From SZUA-309 sp965233675 (lineage in GTDB: Bacteria > Pseudomonadota > Gammaproteobacteria > Pseudomonadales > Azotimanducaceae): a stretch of 64,000 nucleotides of DNA. Made by a program: the position numbers and the translations under genes. The notes under the pieces are model-generated. The model was given only the letters and a program-made list of their open reading frames with translations. It did not search any database and had not been told where the DNA came from. Positions within the stretch are counted from its first letter, which is position 1; each line of letters opens with the position of its first letter. Below are positions 19,593 to 28,116 of this stretch, in pieces. The DNA lies in assembly GCA_965233675.1 (NCBI GenBank), contig OZ247498.1:3844001-3908000 (forward strand). The letters run 5' to 3'.

Positions 19593-20138
19593 TCAGTCTT
19601 CCTGCTCGGCGACCTCGAAAAACTGTTCATCCCTCAGGATGGAATTCAGTTCCATCTCGAAGAACACCCGGCCGCCGTGTCGGAAGGCGCCTTTGACGTA
19701 GGGCGCCAGCGTTTCCAGCCCGTCGGTGCTCGCCTCCTCGAAGCTGCCTTCCAGGAAATGCTGAATGCCCAGGGACTGCTCAACGACCAGTCCGGCAGCC
19801 AGATCATCGTCTTCTACGATCAATACCCGCCACTGCGACATCGGCAGGGTGGGCGTCATGTTCAGATATTCGTGCAGATCCACAATCGGCATCAGCCGGC
19901 CGCGCACATTGGCGATCCCGAGAATCCAGGCTTTGACCCCGGGCAATGCCGTGATCTTCGGCACTTTGAGAATTTCACCGACTTCGCCCATGGCGGAAAC
20001 GAGCCGGATACCGCCGATCTGAAAACCGATCCCCTGCCATTCCGGCTGGGCGGATTCCTTGAGCGGCAGCTGAGCGGCGTTTTTGAACGTGGCTGCCTGA
20101 ATGTCGGAAAGTATGGCGAGTGCTTCGCTTTTGCTCAT
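19593..20138 (-). CDS. pilI: CheW-like adaptor of the type IV pilus chemosensory system
   Basis: A 181-residue CheW-domain protein that should couple the PilJ receptor to the ChpA kinase. Recognisable segments are GIGFQIGGIRLVSAMGEV, ALPGVKAWILGIANVRGRL and LMPIVDLHEYL, all typical of the CheW SH3-like barrels. It lies ten bases after pilH and before pilJ, the conserved pilG-H-I-J order. The second CheW protein of the operon (11367-11843) is only distantly similar. Confidence 0.92.
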   Translation of the reverse strand: MSKSEALAILSDIQAATFKNAAQLPLKESAQPEWQGIGFQIGGIRLVSAMGEVGEILKVPKITALPGVKAWILGIANVRGRLMPIVDLHEYLNMTPTLPMSQWRVLIVEDDDLAAGLVVEQSLGIQHFLEGSFEEASTDGLETLAPYVKGAFRHGGRVFFEMELNSILRDEQFFEVAEQED

Positions 20139-20148
20139 GGCGATTCCC

Positions 20149-20514
20149 TCAGGCGCTCAACACGTCGTTAACCGTGTCGATCAGCGTCCGGTCATCGACG
20201 GGCTTGGTGAGGTAACCGCAGGCGCCCTGGCGTTCGCCCCAGACCCGATCCGCATCCTGGCTTTTGCTGGAAATAATGATCACCGGGATATGGGCCGTAC
20301 TTTCACTGCGGGTCAGTTGCCGCGTCGCCTGGAAGCCATTGATGCCCGGCATGACGACGTCCATGAGAATCACATCCGGCATTTCTTCCGCCGCGATGCT
20401 GATGCCATCGCTGCCGCTGGCCGCGGTCAGAACCTGATGACCGACCTTCGCCAGCGCGTTAACGAACTGATGCGTTTCAGTGGGAGAGTCGTCAACTACC
20501 AGAATTCTTGCCAT
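20149..20514 (-). CDS. pilH: Single-domain response regulator, PilH type
   Basis: A 121-residue stand-alone receiver domain. The acidic pocket is in ILVVDDSPTE at the N-terminus, the phospho-Asp is in VILMDVVMPGINGF near residue 52, the conserved Ser is in VIIISSKS near 83, and Lys is in LTKPVDD near 103. In Pseudomonas, PilH is phosphorylated by ChpA and favours pilus retraction or acts as a phosphate sink. It lies 19 bases downstream of pilG and has no output domain. Confidence 0.94.
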   Translation of the reverse strand: MARILVVDDSPTETHQFVNALAKVGHQVLTAASGSDGISIAAEEMPDVILMDVVMPGINGFQATRQLTRSESTAHIPVIIISSKSQDADRVWGERQGACGYLTKPVDDRTLIDTVNDVLSA

Positions 20515-20533
20515 CTTGCCTTGCCCTGCGCGC

Positions 20534-20929
20534 TTACTGCGCTCTCACCGCACAAAGGTCCTTAATGGTGCCCAGCAGTTCTTCCTTGGAGAACGGCTTG
20601 GTGATGTACTGGTCCGAGCCGACGATGCGGCCTTTGGCTTTGTCGAAAAGTCCGTCTTTGGAGGAGAGCATCACCACCGGCGTGGCCTTGAATTCCGAGT
20701 TCTGCTTGATGAGCGCGCAGGTCTGATAACCATCGAGGCGCGGCATCATGATATCGACGAAGATGATTTCAGGCCGGGAGTCGGCGATCTTGGCCAGCGC
20801 ATCGAACCCATCCGTGGCCGTAATGACGGCGCAGCCTTCCTTGGAAAGCAGGTTCTCGGCAGATCGACGAATCGTTTTCGAATCGTCAATTACCAGAACC
20901 TTGACGCCCTGAAGTTCCTCTTCTTCCAT
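20534..20929 (-). CDS. pilG: Single-domain response regulator, PilG type
   Basis: A 131-residue receiver protein. The phospho-Asp is in IIFVDIMMPRLDGYQ, and the highly conserved segment MLSSKDGLFDKAKGRIVGS is characteristic of PilG. ChpA phosphorylates PilG to promote pilus extension. I start it at 20929 because AAAGGACCAGG lies just upstream and the length then fits the family; a longer form from 20971 adds 14 unrelated residues. It is the first gene of pilGHIJ-chpA-chpC and is divergent from gshB. Confidence 0.95.
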   Translation of the reverse strand: MEEEELQGVKVLVIDDSKTIRRSAENLLSKEGCAVITATDGFDALAKIADSRPEIIFVDIMMPRLDGYQTCALIKQNSEFKATPVVMLSSKDGLFDKAKGRIVGSDQYITKPFSKEELLGTIKDLCAVRAQ

Positions 20930-21263
20930 TACCTGGTCCTTTTGCCGGCCGTTCGTGGCCTTACCGTCCATTGCTTGTATCCGAGGCGCGACCCGCCAGA
21001 TCCCCGATTCGCGGGGCCTTCAGGCCATCGATCCTGCGCAAGGGTTGTATCACGATTGACGAGATGTGTTCCATAAGCCGTGGATAGGAAAGGGAATTCC
21101 GTCTCATTTTTTGTCGCCTGATGCGCCCATACCGTAAACTAGACGCGCCATATCCCGGCTTCGTCCGGATAACCGCTTCCGCGCCCATGCCCTGTCTCGG
21201 GCGCCTGGGACCTGCAGCGAGAATTTCACCCTTAAATTTCAACCTAAAAAGCAACGGAAAACA
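20930..21263. promoter_or_regulatory. Divergent pilG/gshB control region
   Basis: This 334-base gap holds no gene that I can support. For gshB there is a possible sigma-70 promoter, TTGTCG (21111-21116), 18 bases, TAAACT (21135-21140). For pilG a clear -10/-35 pair is not obvious on the minus strand. The last 40 bases before gshB are A-rich and end with a weak purine-rich ribosome-binding stretch. Confidence 0.4.
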
Positions 21264-22268
21264 GTGACAGATACGCCAACAATCGCCTTTGTCATGGACG
21301 CCCTGGAAGGGTTGTCCCTCAAGAAAGACAGCACCCTGGCCATGATCCGGGCGGCCCAGCAGCGCGGCTGGCAGGTCCTCACCCTCGGGATCGACGACCT
21401 GCTGCTCAAGGAAGGCACCGCCTGCGGCCTGGTCCGGCCCCTGACGCTGACCGAGCCCTTCTTTGGTCAACTCTGCGCAAACGCGCCCGTGCGTACCGCC
21501 ACCCTCGGATCGAGCTGGTTTCAACAGGGTGAGGAAGTACTTACTCCGCTTGCAGACCTCGATATCATAATGATGCGGAAAGACCCGCCCTTCAACCTGG
21601 AATACATCTACGCCACCTACTTCCTGGAGCGGGCGGAAGCCGGCGGGGCTCTGGTGGTGAACCGGCCCCAGTCTCTCAGGGACTGCAACGAGAAGTTTTT
21701 CGCAACCCAGTTCGCCGATGTCTGCCCGCCGCTGATCGTGAGTCGCCGCGAGGACGAGCTGCGCGCCTTTCAGGCGCAACACAAGAATGTTGTATTCAAG
21801 CCTCTTGACGGAATGGGCGGCGCCTCCATCTTCCGGATCATGGAAGGCGATGCCAATCTGGGCGTGGTGCTGGAGACGCTGACGGACTTCGGGCAACAGC
21901 AGATCATGGGTCAGGTATACCTTCCGGAAATTGCCGATGGCGACAAACGGATTCTGATGATTGACGGCGAACCGGTGCCGTACGCACTCGCCCGGGTGCC
22001 GCTGGCCGGTGAAGCACGGGGCAACCTGGCGGCGGGCGGCAGCGGCGAGGGCCGGCCATTGACCGACCGGGATCGGTTGATTGCCGAAACCGTGGGGCCG
22101 GAACTCGTCCGCCGGGGCCTGAAGTTTGTGGGCATCGATGTGATCGGCGATTACCTGACCGAGGTGAACGTCACCTGCCCCACCTGCATACGGGAACTGG
22201 ACGCACAGTTTTCTCTCGACATCGCCGGTATGCTGATGGACAGCATTGAGAAGCAGTTGAACGCCTGA
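21264..22268 (+). CDS. gshB: Glutathione synthetase
   Basis: A 334-residue ATP-grasp ligase joining gamma-glutamylcysteine and glycine. Hallmarks are MRKDPPFNLEYIYATYFLE near residue 103, FKPLDGMGGASIF near 177, GNLAAGGSGEGRPL near 253 and the C-terminal Mg/substrate motif EVNVTCPTCIREL. The usual last-motif serine (VTSPTCIRE) is a cysteine here (VTCPTC). The start is GTG, as the frame opens just upstream. Its stop overlaps the ATG of the TonB-like gene by one base. The gshB-tonB-algH-ruvX order next to pilG is conserved in Pseudomonas. Confidence 0.96.
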   Translation: MTDTPTIAFVMDALEGLSLKKDSTLAMIRAAQQRGWQVLTLGIDDLLLKEGTACGLVRPLTLTEPFFGQLCANAPVRTATLGSSWFQQGEEVLTPLADLDIIMMRKDPPFNLEYIYATYFLERAEAGGALVVNRPQSLRDCNEKFFATQFADVCPPLIVSRREDELRAFQAQHKNVVFKPLDGMGGASIFRIMEGDANLGVVLETLTDFGQQQIMGQVYLPEIADGDKRILMIDGEPVPYALARVPLAGEARGNLAAGGSGEGRPLTDRDRLIAETVGPELVRRGLKFVGIDVIGDYLTEVNVTCPTCIRELDAQFSLDIAGMLMDSIEKQLNA

Positions 22269-23113
22269 TGGCCGCCGTCACGCCCAGAGACCGTCTGAGC
22301 TTTACCCTGTTCCTGGCCGCCGCGTTACACGCGGCGTTGATCCTGGGCGTGGGCTTTTCCTCCAGCGTGAACATGGATTCATCGCCCACCATAGAGATCA
22401 CCCTGGCCCAGTTCAGCGATCCGGAGGAACCGGAGGATGCCGAGTTCGCCGCCCAGGCCAATCAGCAGGGCAGCGGTACCGAAGCCGAACTCCTGGAGAT
22501 GACCACCGATCAGGAAGCTGACTTTCAGGACAACGTCTTCCAGGACGTCGCGGCCGAGTCATTGCCTGCGACCGAGGCACAGCTGCGCGAAAAGCGTGAA
22601 CTGCTCACCTCACTGGTGAATCCGGAGGATTCGGCGCCCACGGAAGACGAGATGCCCCTGCCGCCGACCGAAAACCGGGTGACACAGAACTACGAGGAAC
22701 TCGCCCGGGAGATCGCCAGTCTGGAGGCGCGGATCGCCCGGGAACGGCAGGCCCTGGCCAAGGGCCCGCGGGTGAAGACACTGACCAGCGTCTCCACAAA
22801 AACCGCCGACGAAGCCGCCTATCTCAACATGTGGCGACAGAAGGTGGAACGCATCGGCAACGCCAACTATCCGGCCGGTGACCTGAACGGCGATCTGCGC
22901 ATGCTGGTGGTGATCAACTGGGACGGAAAGCTCGAGAACCTGAAGATTCTGAAGTCGTCCGGACACCGGAGCCTGGACGAGGCCGCCATGCGCATCGTTC
23001 GCATCGCTTCGCCATTCCAGGACTTTCCCGTGGAGATGCGAAAGAAGTACGATCAGCTGCAGATCATCCGCACCTGGAAGTTTTCCCGATCGGGAGCCAC
23101 GCTTGGCATCTGA
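22268..23113 (+). CDS. TonB-like energy transducer (TonB3-like by position)
   Basis: A 281-residue inner-membrane protein with one N-terminal transmembrane helix (about residues 12-30), a charged periplasmic linker with a coiled-coil segment (EELAREIASLEARIARERQAL), and a C-terminal TonB domain (about 185-275; YPAGDLNGDLRMLVVINWDGKL). TonB proteins transmit proton-motive energy to outer-membrane transporters. There is no proline-rich spacer, and no exbB or exbD nearby. The position beside gshB and the pil genes matches P. aeruginosa tonB3, which has been linked to twitching motility, so a role in pilus function is possible. Confidence 0.82.
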   Translation: MAAVTPRDRLSFTLFLAAALHAALILGVGFSSSVNMDSSPTIEITLAQFSDPEEPEDAEFAAQANQQGSGTEAELLEMTTDQEADFQDNVFQDVAAESLPATEAQLREKRELLTSLVNPEDSAPTEDEMPLPPTENRVTQNYEELAREIASLEARIARERQALAKGPRVKTLTSVSTKTADEAAYLNMWRQKVERIGNANYPAGDLNGDLRMLVVINWDGKLENLKILKSSGHRSLDEAAMRIVRIASPFQDFPVEMRKKYDQLQIIRTWKFSRSGATLGI

Positions 23114-23675
23114 CCTCAGCCTGAAAAATCAGTTTCTGCTGGCCATGCCGGGGCTGACCGGCACCTACTTCGGTGAAACCCTGACGTTCATCTGCGAGCA
23201 CAATGCCGAGGGCGCCATGGGCATCATCGTCAACCGTCCCTCCCATGTCTCGCTGGTGGAACTCGTGGCGCAGCTCGGCATCGACAAAGGGGCCACCCCC
23301 ATCGACTCCGTGGTGATGGAAGGCGGACCGGTGGAAGTCGAGCGCGGCTTCATTCTGCATACGACGGACGAGCGCTTCGAGGCTTCCCTCGATCTCGGCT
23401 GCGGCATCATGCTCAGCTCCGCCCGGGAAGTGCTCGAGGCCATCGCCGGCGGTGACGGCCCGGCGGACTATCTGGTGGCGCTCGGTTACGCCGGCTGGGA
23501 TGCGGGGCAGCTCGAAACCGAGGTGGCGGACAACGCATGGCTGACGGCCCCGGTTGCCGACGAAGAAACTCAGCGCATTATTTTCGATACCGGATTCGAG
23601 GGCAGGGTCGGCAAGGCCGCCGATAGCCTCGGCATCGATTTCGCCCTGATCTCCGCCCAGCCAGGGCACGCGTGA
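23103..23675 (+). CDS. algH: AlgH/YqgE (UPF0301) family protein
   Basis: A 190-residue protein of the YqgE/AlgH family, with the N-terminal signature NQFLLAMPGLTGTYFGETL and the following GAMGIIVNRPS. Its biochemical activity is not established; in Pseudomonas algH was associated with alginate regulation. The start is TTG, inside the last codons of the TonB-like gene (11-base overlap), which implies translational coupling. It overlaps ruvX by four bases. Confidence 0.92.
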   Translation: MASDLSLKNQFLLAMPGLTGTYFGETLTFICEHNAEGAMGIIVNRPSHVSLVELVAQLGIDKGATPIDSVVMEGGPVEVERGFILHTTDERFEASLDLGCGIMLSSAREVLEAIAGGDGPADYLVALGYAGWDAGQLETEVADNAWLTAPVADEETQRIIFDTGFEGRVGKAADSLGIDFALISAQPGHA

Positions 23676-24109
23676 CCGACCACGAGGATTCCCCCGGCGA
23701 TATTGCCGGCGCGGTGCTCGCCTTCGACTACGGGGAGAAACACATCGGCGTCGCCGCGGGCCAGACGATCACCCGGACTGCCTCCGCGCTCACGACCCTC
23801 GCCGCCCGGGAGGGTAAACCGGACTGGCGGGCCGTTCGGGAGCTTGTCAAAGAATGGCGGCCGATACGGCTGATCGTCGGCCTGCCTCTCAACATGGACG
23901 ATACGGAAAGCGTTCTCTCCGAACGATCCCGGGTCTTCGCCGCCCGTCTTGAGAAGGAAACGGGGATCGAGGTGGCGATGGCCGATGAGCGTCTCACCAG
24001 TCGGACAGCGGCCGTTGCGCATGCCGGGAAAGGTGGTCGGGGTGGGCATCGATCCCATGCGGAAGCCGCGGCACTGATCGCTGAAACCTGGTTGAACGAG
24101 CTCGACTGA
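23672..24109 (+). CDS. ruvX: YqgF/RuvX family Holliday-junction resolvase-like nuclease
   Basis: A 145-residue RNase H-fold protein. Conserved pieces are LAFDYGEKHIGVA near residue 14 (first acidic residue), LIVGLPLNMDD near 67, and DERLTSRTA near 108. Family members are proposed to process the 5' end of pre-16S rRNA or resolve recombination intermediates. GTGA overlap with algH indicates coupled translation. It is the last gene before the convergent pilU. Confidence 0.92.
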   Translation: MTDHEDSPGDIAGAVLAFDYGEKHIGVAAGQTITRTASALTTLAAREGKPDWRAVRELVKEWRPIRLIVGLPLNMDDTESVLSERSRVFAARLEKETGIEVAMADERLTSRTAAVAHAGKGGRGGHRSHAEAAALIAETWLNELD

Positions 24110-24112
24110 CAG

Positions 24113-24129
24113 GGCCTGCTAGACAGGCC
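24113..24129. terminator. Hairpin between convergent ruvX and pilU
   Basis: GGCCTG (24113-24118) and CAGGCC (24124-24129) form a six-base-pair stem with a CTAGA loop, midway between the two convergent stops. It is symmetric and could end both transcripts, but no T-run follows on either side, so this is a weak call. Confidence 0.4.
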
Positions 24130-24146
24130 GCCTCCGCGACCGCCGC

Positions 24147-25289
24147 TTAACGACGGTAGCTGAAGACGTCTGCTTCGTCCTCTTCGAGGCTGAGCTTGTC
24201 CGTGGCGCTCATGGGATCTTCTGCCGCATCTGCACCCAGCTTGATCATCAGGCGCAGGTCGTTGGGCGAATCCGCATGGGCGAGCGCCGTGTCATAGGTG
24301 ATCTCATTTTCGCTGTAGAGTTTGTACAGCGCCTGGTCGAAGGTCTGCATGCCCTGCTCGGTGGACTTGGCCATCAGTTCCTTCAACAGGTGCACCTCAC
24401 CCTTGCGGATGTGGTCGCTCATCAGCGGGGTGTTGATCATCACTTCGATGGCAGCGCGGCGACCCTGGCCGTCCACGGTCTGCACCAGTTGCTGCGCCAC
24501 CATGGCCCTGAGGTTCAGGGACAGATCCATCCAGACCTGGGTGTGCCGGTCGCTCGGGAAGAAGTGGATGATGCGGTCCAGCGCCTGGTTGGCGTTGTTG
24601 GCGTGCAGGGTGCAGAGACACAGGTGACCGGTCTCGGCAAAGGCAATGGCGTGCTCCATGGTTTCCCGGGTACGCACCTCGCCGATCATGATCACGTCCG
24701 GGGCCTGACGCAGCGTGTTCTTCAGGGCCACCTCGAATGACTCCGTGTCCACGCCCACCTCACGTTGAGTGATGATGCAGCCCTTGTGCTGGTGGATGAA
24801 TTCGATGGGATCCTCGATCGAGATGATGTGACCGGAGGAATGCTCGTTCCGATGTCCGATCATGGACGCCAGCGAGGTGGACTTACCGGTCCCGGTGGCA
24901 CCCACGAAGATGATGAGGCCGCGCTTGGTCATGGCGAGTTCTTCGATGATCGGCGGCAATCCGAGATCCGAGACCAGGGGGATGTTCACCTCGATCCGAC
25001 GCAACACCATGCCGACCAGATTGCGTTGCTGGAAGGCGCTGACCCGGAAACGGCCGAGGCCCCGGGTGTTGATGGCGAAGTTGCACTCGTGCTCTTTGAT
25101 GAACTGTTCCTGCTGATCCTTGTTCATCACACCGAGCACGGTGTCCTTGGCTTGCTCCGGCGAGAGACTCGACTTACCGGCCGCGAACAGCTTGCCGTTG
25201 ATCTTCAGCATGGGCGGTTTGCCCGCGGTGATGAAAAGGTCGGACGCACCCTTCTCGACCACGAGTCTCAGCAGTTTGTCGAATTCCAT
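24147..25289 (-). CDS. pilU: Type IV pilus retraction ATPase PilU
   Basis: A 380-residue hexameric ATPase of the PilT/PilU family. Walker A is GATGTGKST near residue 129, the Asp box is in ISIEDPIEF, Walker B is in DVIMIGEVRTRETM, and a His box is in TLHANNANQALDRI. The acidic C-terminal extension (about 370-380, SLEEDEADVF) is typical of PilU rather than PilT. PilU works with PilT to power retraction. It lies 30 bases downstream of pilT in a two-gene operon. Confidence 0.95.
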   Translation of the reverse strand: MEFDKLLRLVVEKGASDLFITAGKPPMLKINGKLFAAGKSSLSPEQAKDTVLGVMNKDQQEQFIKEHECNFAINTRGLGRFRVSAFQQRNLVGMVLRRIEVNIPLVSDLGLPPIIEELAMTKRGLIIFVGATGTGKSTSLASMIGHRNEHSSGHIISIEDPIEFIHQHKGCIITQREVGVDTESFEVALKNTLRQAPDVIMIGEVRTRETMEHAIAFAETGHLCLCTLHANNANQALDRIIHFFPSDRHTQVWMDLSLNLRAMVAQQLVQTVDGQGRRAAIEVMINTPLMSDHIRKGEVHLLKELMAKSTEQGMQTFDQALYKLYSENEITYDTALAHADSPNDLRLMIKLGADAAEDPMSATDKLSLEEDEADVFSYRR

Positions 25290-25319
25290 TGGTGTGTCCT
25301 CTTAAACCTACCGTTACGA

Positions 25320-26354
25320 TCAGAAGTTATCCGGGATCTTCGCTTTCTCGCGAGCCACATCCCGGGTGATCACCCGCTTGGCGACCAGATCCTCGAGACA
25401 CTGATCGAGTGTCTGCATGCCGCTGCCGCTGCCGGTCTGGATGGCCGAGTACATCTGCGCCACCTTGTCTTCCCGGATCAGGTTCCGGATGGCGGGAATG
25501 CCGATCATGATCTCGTGCGCGGCCACCCGACCACCATTGGCGCGCTTCATGAGCGTCTGTGAGATAACGGCCTGCAGCGACTCGGAGAGCATGGAACGGA
25601 CCATGTCTTTTTCTTCCGCCGGGAACACGTCGATGACCCGGTCGATGGTCTTGGCTGCCGAGGTGGTGTGCAGCGTTCCGAACACCAGGTGGCCGGTCTC
25701 CGCGGCCGTCAGGGCCAGCCGGATCGTCTCCAGGTCGCGAAGCTCACCGACCAGGATGATATCGGGGTCTTCCCGGAGGGCGGAGCGGAGCGCCTCGTTG
25801 AAACCGTGAGTATCCCGGTGGACCTCCCGCTGGTTCACCAGGCACTTTTTCGATTCGTGTACGAATTCGATGGGGTCCTCAATGGTGAGGATGTGGTCGT
25901 AACGGTTGTCGTTGATGAAGTCGACCATGGCCGCCAGGGTTGTCGACTTGCCGGAGCCGGTCGGACCGGTGACCAGAACCAGTCCACGGGGCACCATGGA
26001 AACATCTTTGAATACCTGACCCAGATCCAGATCTTCCATGGTCAGAACCTTGGAAGGAATGGTCCGGAAAACCGCGCCGGCACCCCGGTTCTGGTTGAAA
26101 GCATTGACTCGGAAACGGGCAACGCCTGGCACCTCGAAAGAGAAGTCCGCTTCCAGGAATTCTTCGAAATCCTTTCGCTGCTTGTCGTTCATGATCTCGT
26201 AGATGAGCGAGTGCACTTCGGAGTGCTCGAGCGGCGGCAGGTTGATACGCCGCACGTCGCCATCCACCCGGATCATGGGGGGCAGTCCCGCAGAAAGATG
26301 GAGGTCAGACGCGCCCTGCTTGGCGCTGAACGCGAGGAGTTCGGTTATATCCAT
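25320..26354 (-). CDS. pilT: Type IV pilus retraction ATPase PilT
   Basis: A 344-residue retraction motor, the same length as P. aeruginosa PilT. Walker A is GPTGSGKST near residue 131, Walker B is in DIILVGELRDLETI, His box in TLHTTSAAKTIDRV, and the PilT-specific AIRNLIREDKVAQ motif is near 285. I start it at 26354 (MDITELLAFSAKQ) because that is the family N-terminus and AAGGA lies seven bases upstream; an upstream in-frame ATG at 26402 would add 16 unlikely residues. It is divergent from yggS. Confidence 0.97.
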   Translation of the reverse strand: MDITELLAFSAKQGASDLHLSAGLPPMIRVDGDVRRINLPPLEHSEVHSLIYEIMNDKQRKDFEEFLEADFSFEVPGVARFRVNAFNQNRGAGAVFRTIPSKVLTMEDLDLGQVFKDVSMVPRGLVLVTGPTGSGKSTTLAAMVDFINDNRYDHILTIEDPIEFVHESKKCLVNQREVHRDTHGFNEALRSALREDPDIILVGELRDLETIRLALTAAETGHLVFGTLHTTSAAKTIDRVIDVFPAEEKDMVRSMLSESLQAVISQTLMKRANGGRVAAHEIMIGIPAIRNLIREDKVAQMYSAIQTGSGSGMQTLDQCLEDLVAKRVITRDVAREKAKIPDNF

Positions 26355-26569
26355 TCTCTGTCCTTGTAGGCTCTGTCCTTTCGCTTCTAACGCTCGTTTC
26401 AAACGCCTGCATGAAACGCTCGAAAGCCCAGGCTCACCTGGTGCGAAGCTCCGGTTATACTAGACTCCAGGTATCTGATTAACCACGCTCTTTGCCGGTG
26501 ACTGCTGAAACTGAGACCCGGTTCGCAAAGCATCTTTGCACTCTGTTCAACTGACTGACCGGTCCCGCC

Positions 26570-27256
26570 GTGACAACCATCCCGGAAAACCTCACAAGCG
26601 TCCGTAACGCCATCACAGAAGCGGCCGTTGCGGCTGGCCGGGATCCGCAGACCATCACCCTGATCGCCGTCTCCAAGACCAAACCGGCAGCCGACGTGCT
26701 GACGGCGCTCGATGCCGGCCAGCAGCATTTCGGCGAAAACTATGTGCAGGAAGCCGTCGCCAAGATCGCCGAAGTCGGTCGCTCCGCCAGCGCCATCCGG
26801 CCGATCTGGCACTACATCGGTGCCATTCAGAGCAATAAGACGAAAGACATCGCCCGGGCCTTTGACTGGGTGCATACGGTGAGCCGGGAGAAAATCGCCC
26901 GGCGCCTGCACGAACAACGCCCGGACGGCCCGAAGCTCTCGATCTGTCTGCAGATCAACGTGGACGCTGATCCGAACAAGGCCGGCGTGGCGCCCCGGGA
27001 GGCTGCCGCCCTGCTGGCGGCCTGCCGGACGTTCGAGCGACTGGACGTACGCGGTCTCATGACCATACTGGACGCCGGAACCGATCCCCGGGATGGCTAC
27101 GATCGCCTGCGCGAGCTGTTCGATGAGCTCAGCGCCATGGCGCCCGACAGCTGGGATACCTTGTCCATGGGCATGAGCGGCGACTACCAGGCGGCCATCG
27201 CTGCGGGCGCTACTCAGGTGCGGGTCGGTACGGCCGTATTCGGCGCCCGGAGCTGA
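26570..27256 (+). CDS. yggS: YggS/PLPBP family pyridoxal-phosphate homeostasis protein
   Basis: A 228-residue single-domain alanine-racemase-fold protein. The PLP lysine is in LIAVSKTKPA near residue 36, followed by HFGENYVQEA, WHYIGAIQSNKTKDI and the phosphate-binding LSMGMSGDYQAAIAAGAT, which ends in RVGTAVFGAR. It buffers PLP and affects amino-acid homeostasis; no catalysis is known. The start is GTG. The yggS-proC-yggT order is widely conserved. The stop lies within a 14-bp tandem repeat. Confidence 0.95.
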   Translation: MTTIPENLTSVRNAITEAAVAAGRDPQTITLIAVSKTKPAADVLTALDAGQQHFGENYVQEAVAKIAEVGRSASAIRPIWHYIGAIQSNKTKDIARAFDWVHTVSREKIARRLHEQRPDGPKLSICLQINVDADPNKAGVAPREAAALLAACRTFERLDVRGLMTILDAGTDPRDGYDRLRELFDELSAMAPDSWDTLSMGMSGDYQAAIAAGATQVRVGTAVFGARS

Positions 27257-27289
27257 GACAACGGAGCTGAGACAACGGAGCTGAGAGAA
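27248..27289 (+). repeat. Three 14-bp tandem repeats across the yggS stop
   Basis: CGGAGCTGAGACAA occurs at 27248-27261 and 27262-27275, and with one change (CGGAGCTGAGAGAA) at 27276-27289. The first copy contains the last codon and the TGA of yggS. Further copies contain no start and end 11 bases before the proC ATG. The array looks like a recent local duplication that sets the yggS-proC spacing. Confidence 0.9.
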
Positions 27290-27300
27290 CAAGGAGACGC

Positions 27301-28116
27301 ATGAGCGACGATACCCTCGCCTTCATCGGCGGCGGCAACATGGCCCGCAGCCTGATCAGCGGATTGCTGAACAGCGGCATCAATGCCGAGCAGATTGCCG
27401 TGAGCGATCCCATTCCCGACCAGCGCGAACTCCTGGGGGAACTGGGCGTGCGTGTCTGCGCAGACAACGGCGAGGCAATTCAGGGTGCCGACGTGGTGGT
27501 GCTGGCCGTGAAACCACAGGTGCTCGGCGTGGTCCTGAAGGGCCTGCCGGTTGAACCCTCGCAACTGCTCGTTTCGATCGCGGCCGGCGTGCCGGTCGCC
27601 GCGCTGCGCGACTGGAGTCACCCGGATCAGCTCATCGTCCGCTGCATGCCGAACACACCGGCTCTACTGGGCGCCGGGATCACGGCGCTGTTTGCCGGCG
27701 AGCAGGTGGATGCGGCAGGCCGCGACCGGGCGGAAGCCGTTCTCGCCGCCGCCGGGCGCACGCTCTGGGTGGATGAAGAGGAAAAACTCGACGCCGTAAC
27801 CGCCGTATCAGGCAGTGGACCCGCTTACTTCTTCTACCTGATGGAATCCATGATCGAGGCCGGTGTCGAACAGGGGCTGGATGTCGAGACCGCCACGGAA
27901 CTGACACTGGAGACGGCTTATGGGGCCGCCTTGATGGCCCGGGAGCGGACCAGTACACCGGCGGAACTGCGCGCCAATGTCACTTCGCCGGGCGGTACTA
28001 CGGCGGCCGCCATCGGTTCCCTGGACGAAGCGGACGCAGGCTCTACCATTCGACGCGCGCTGGCGGCTGCCGGTGCGCGATCCAAATCCCTGGCGGAGGA
28101 GTTCGGCAACACATGA
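27301..28116 (+). CDS. proC: Pyrroline-5-carboxylate reductase
   Basis: A 271-residue NAD(P)H-dependent reductase for the last step of proline synthesis. The Rossmann motif is FIGGGNMARSLI at the N-terminus, followed by VVLAVKPQ near residue 60, RCMPNTPA near 115, the dimer domain segment AVSGSGPAYFFY near 166, and the conserved SPGGTTAAAI near 230. A strong ribosome-binding site (AAGGAG) precedes the ATG. It overlaps yggT by four bases. Confidence 0.96.
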   Translation: MSDDTLAFIGGGNMARSLISGLLNSGINAEQIAVSDPIPDQRELLGELGVRVCADNGEAIQGADVVVLAVKPQVLGVVLKGLPVEPSQLLVSIAAGVPVAALRDWSHPDQLIVRCMPNTPALLGAGITALFAGEQVDAAGRDRAEAVLAAAGRTLWVDEEEKLDAVTAVSGSGPAYFFYLMESMIEAGVEQGLDVETATELTLETAYGAALMARERTSTPAELRANVTSPGGTTAAAIGSLDEADAGSTIRRALAAAGARSKSLAEEFGNT

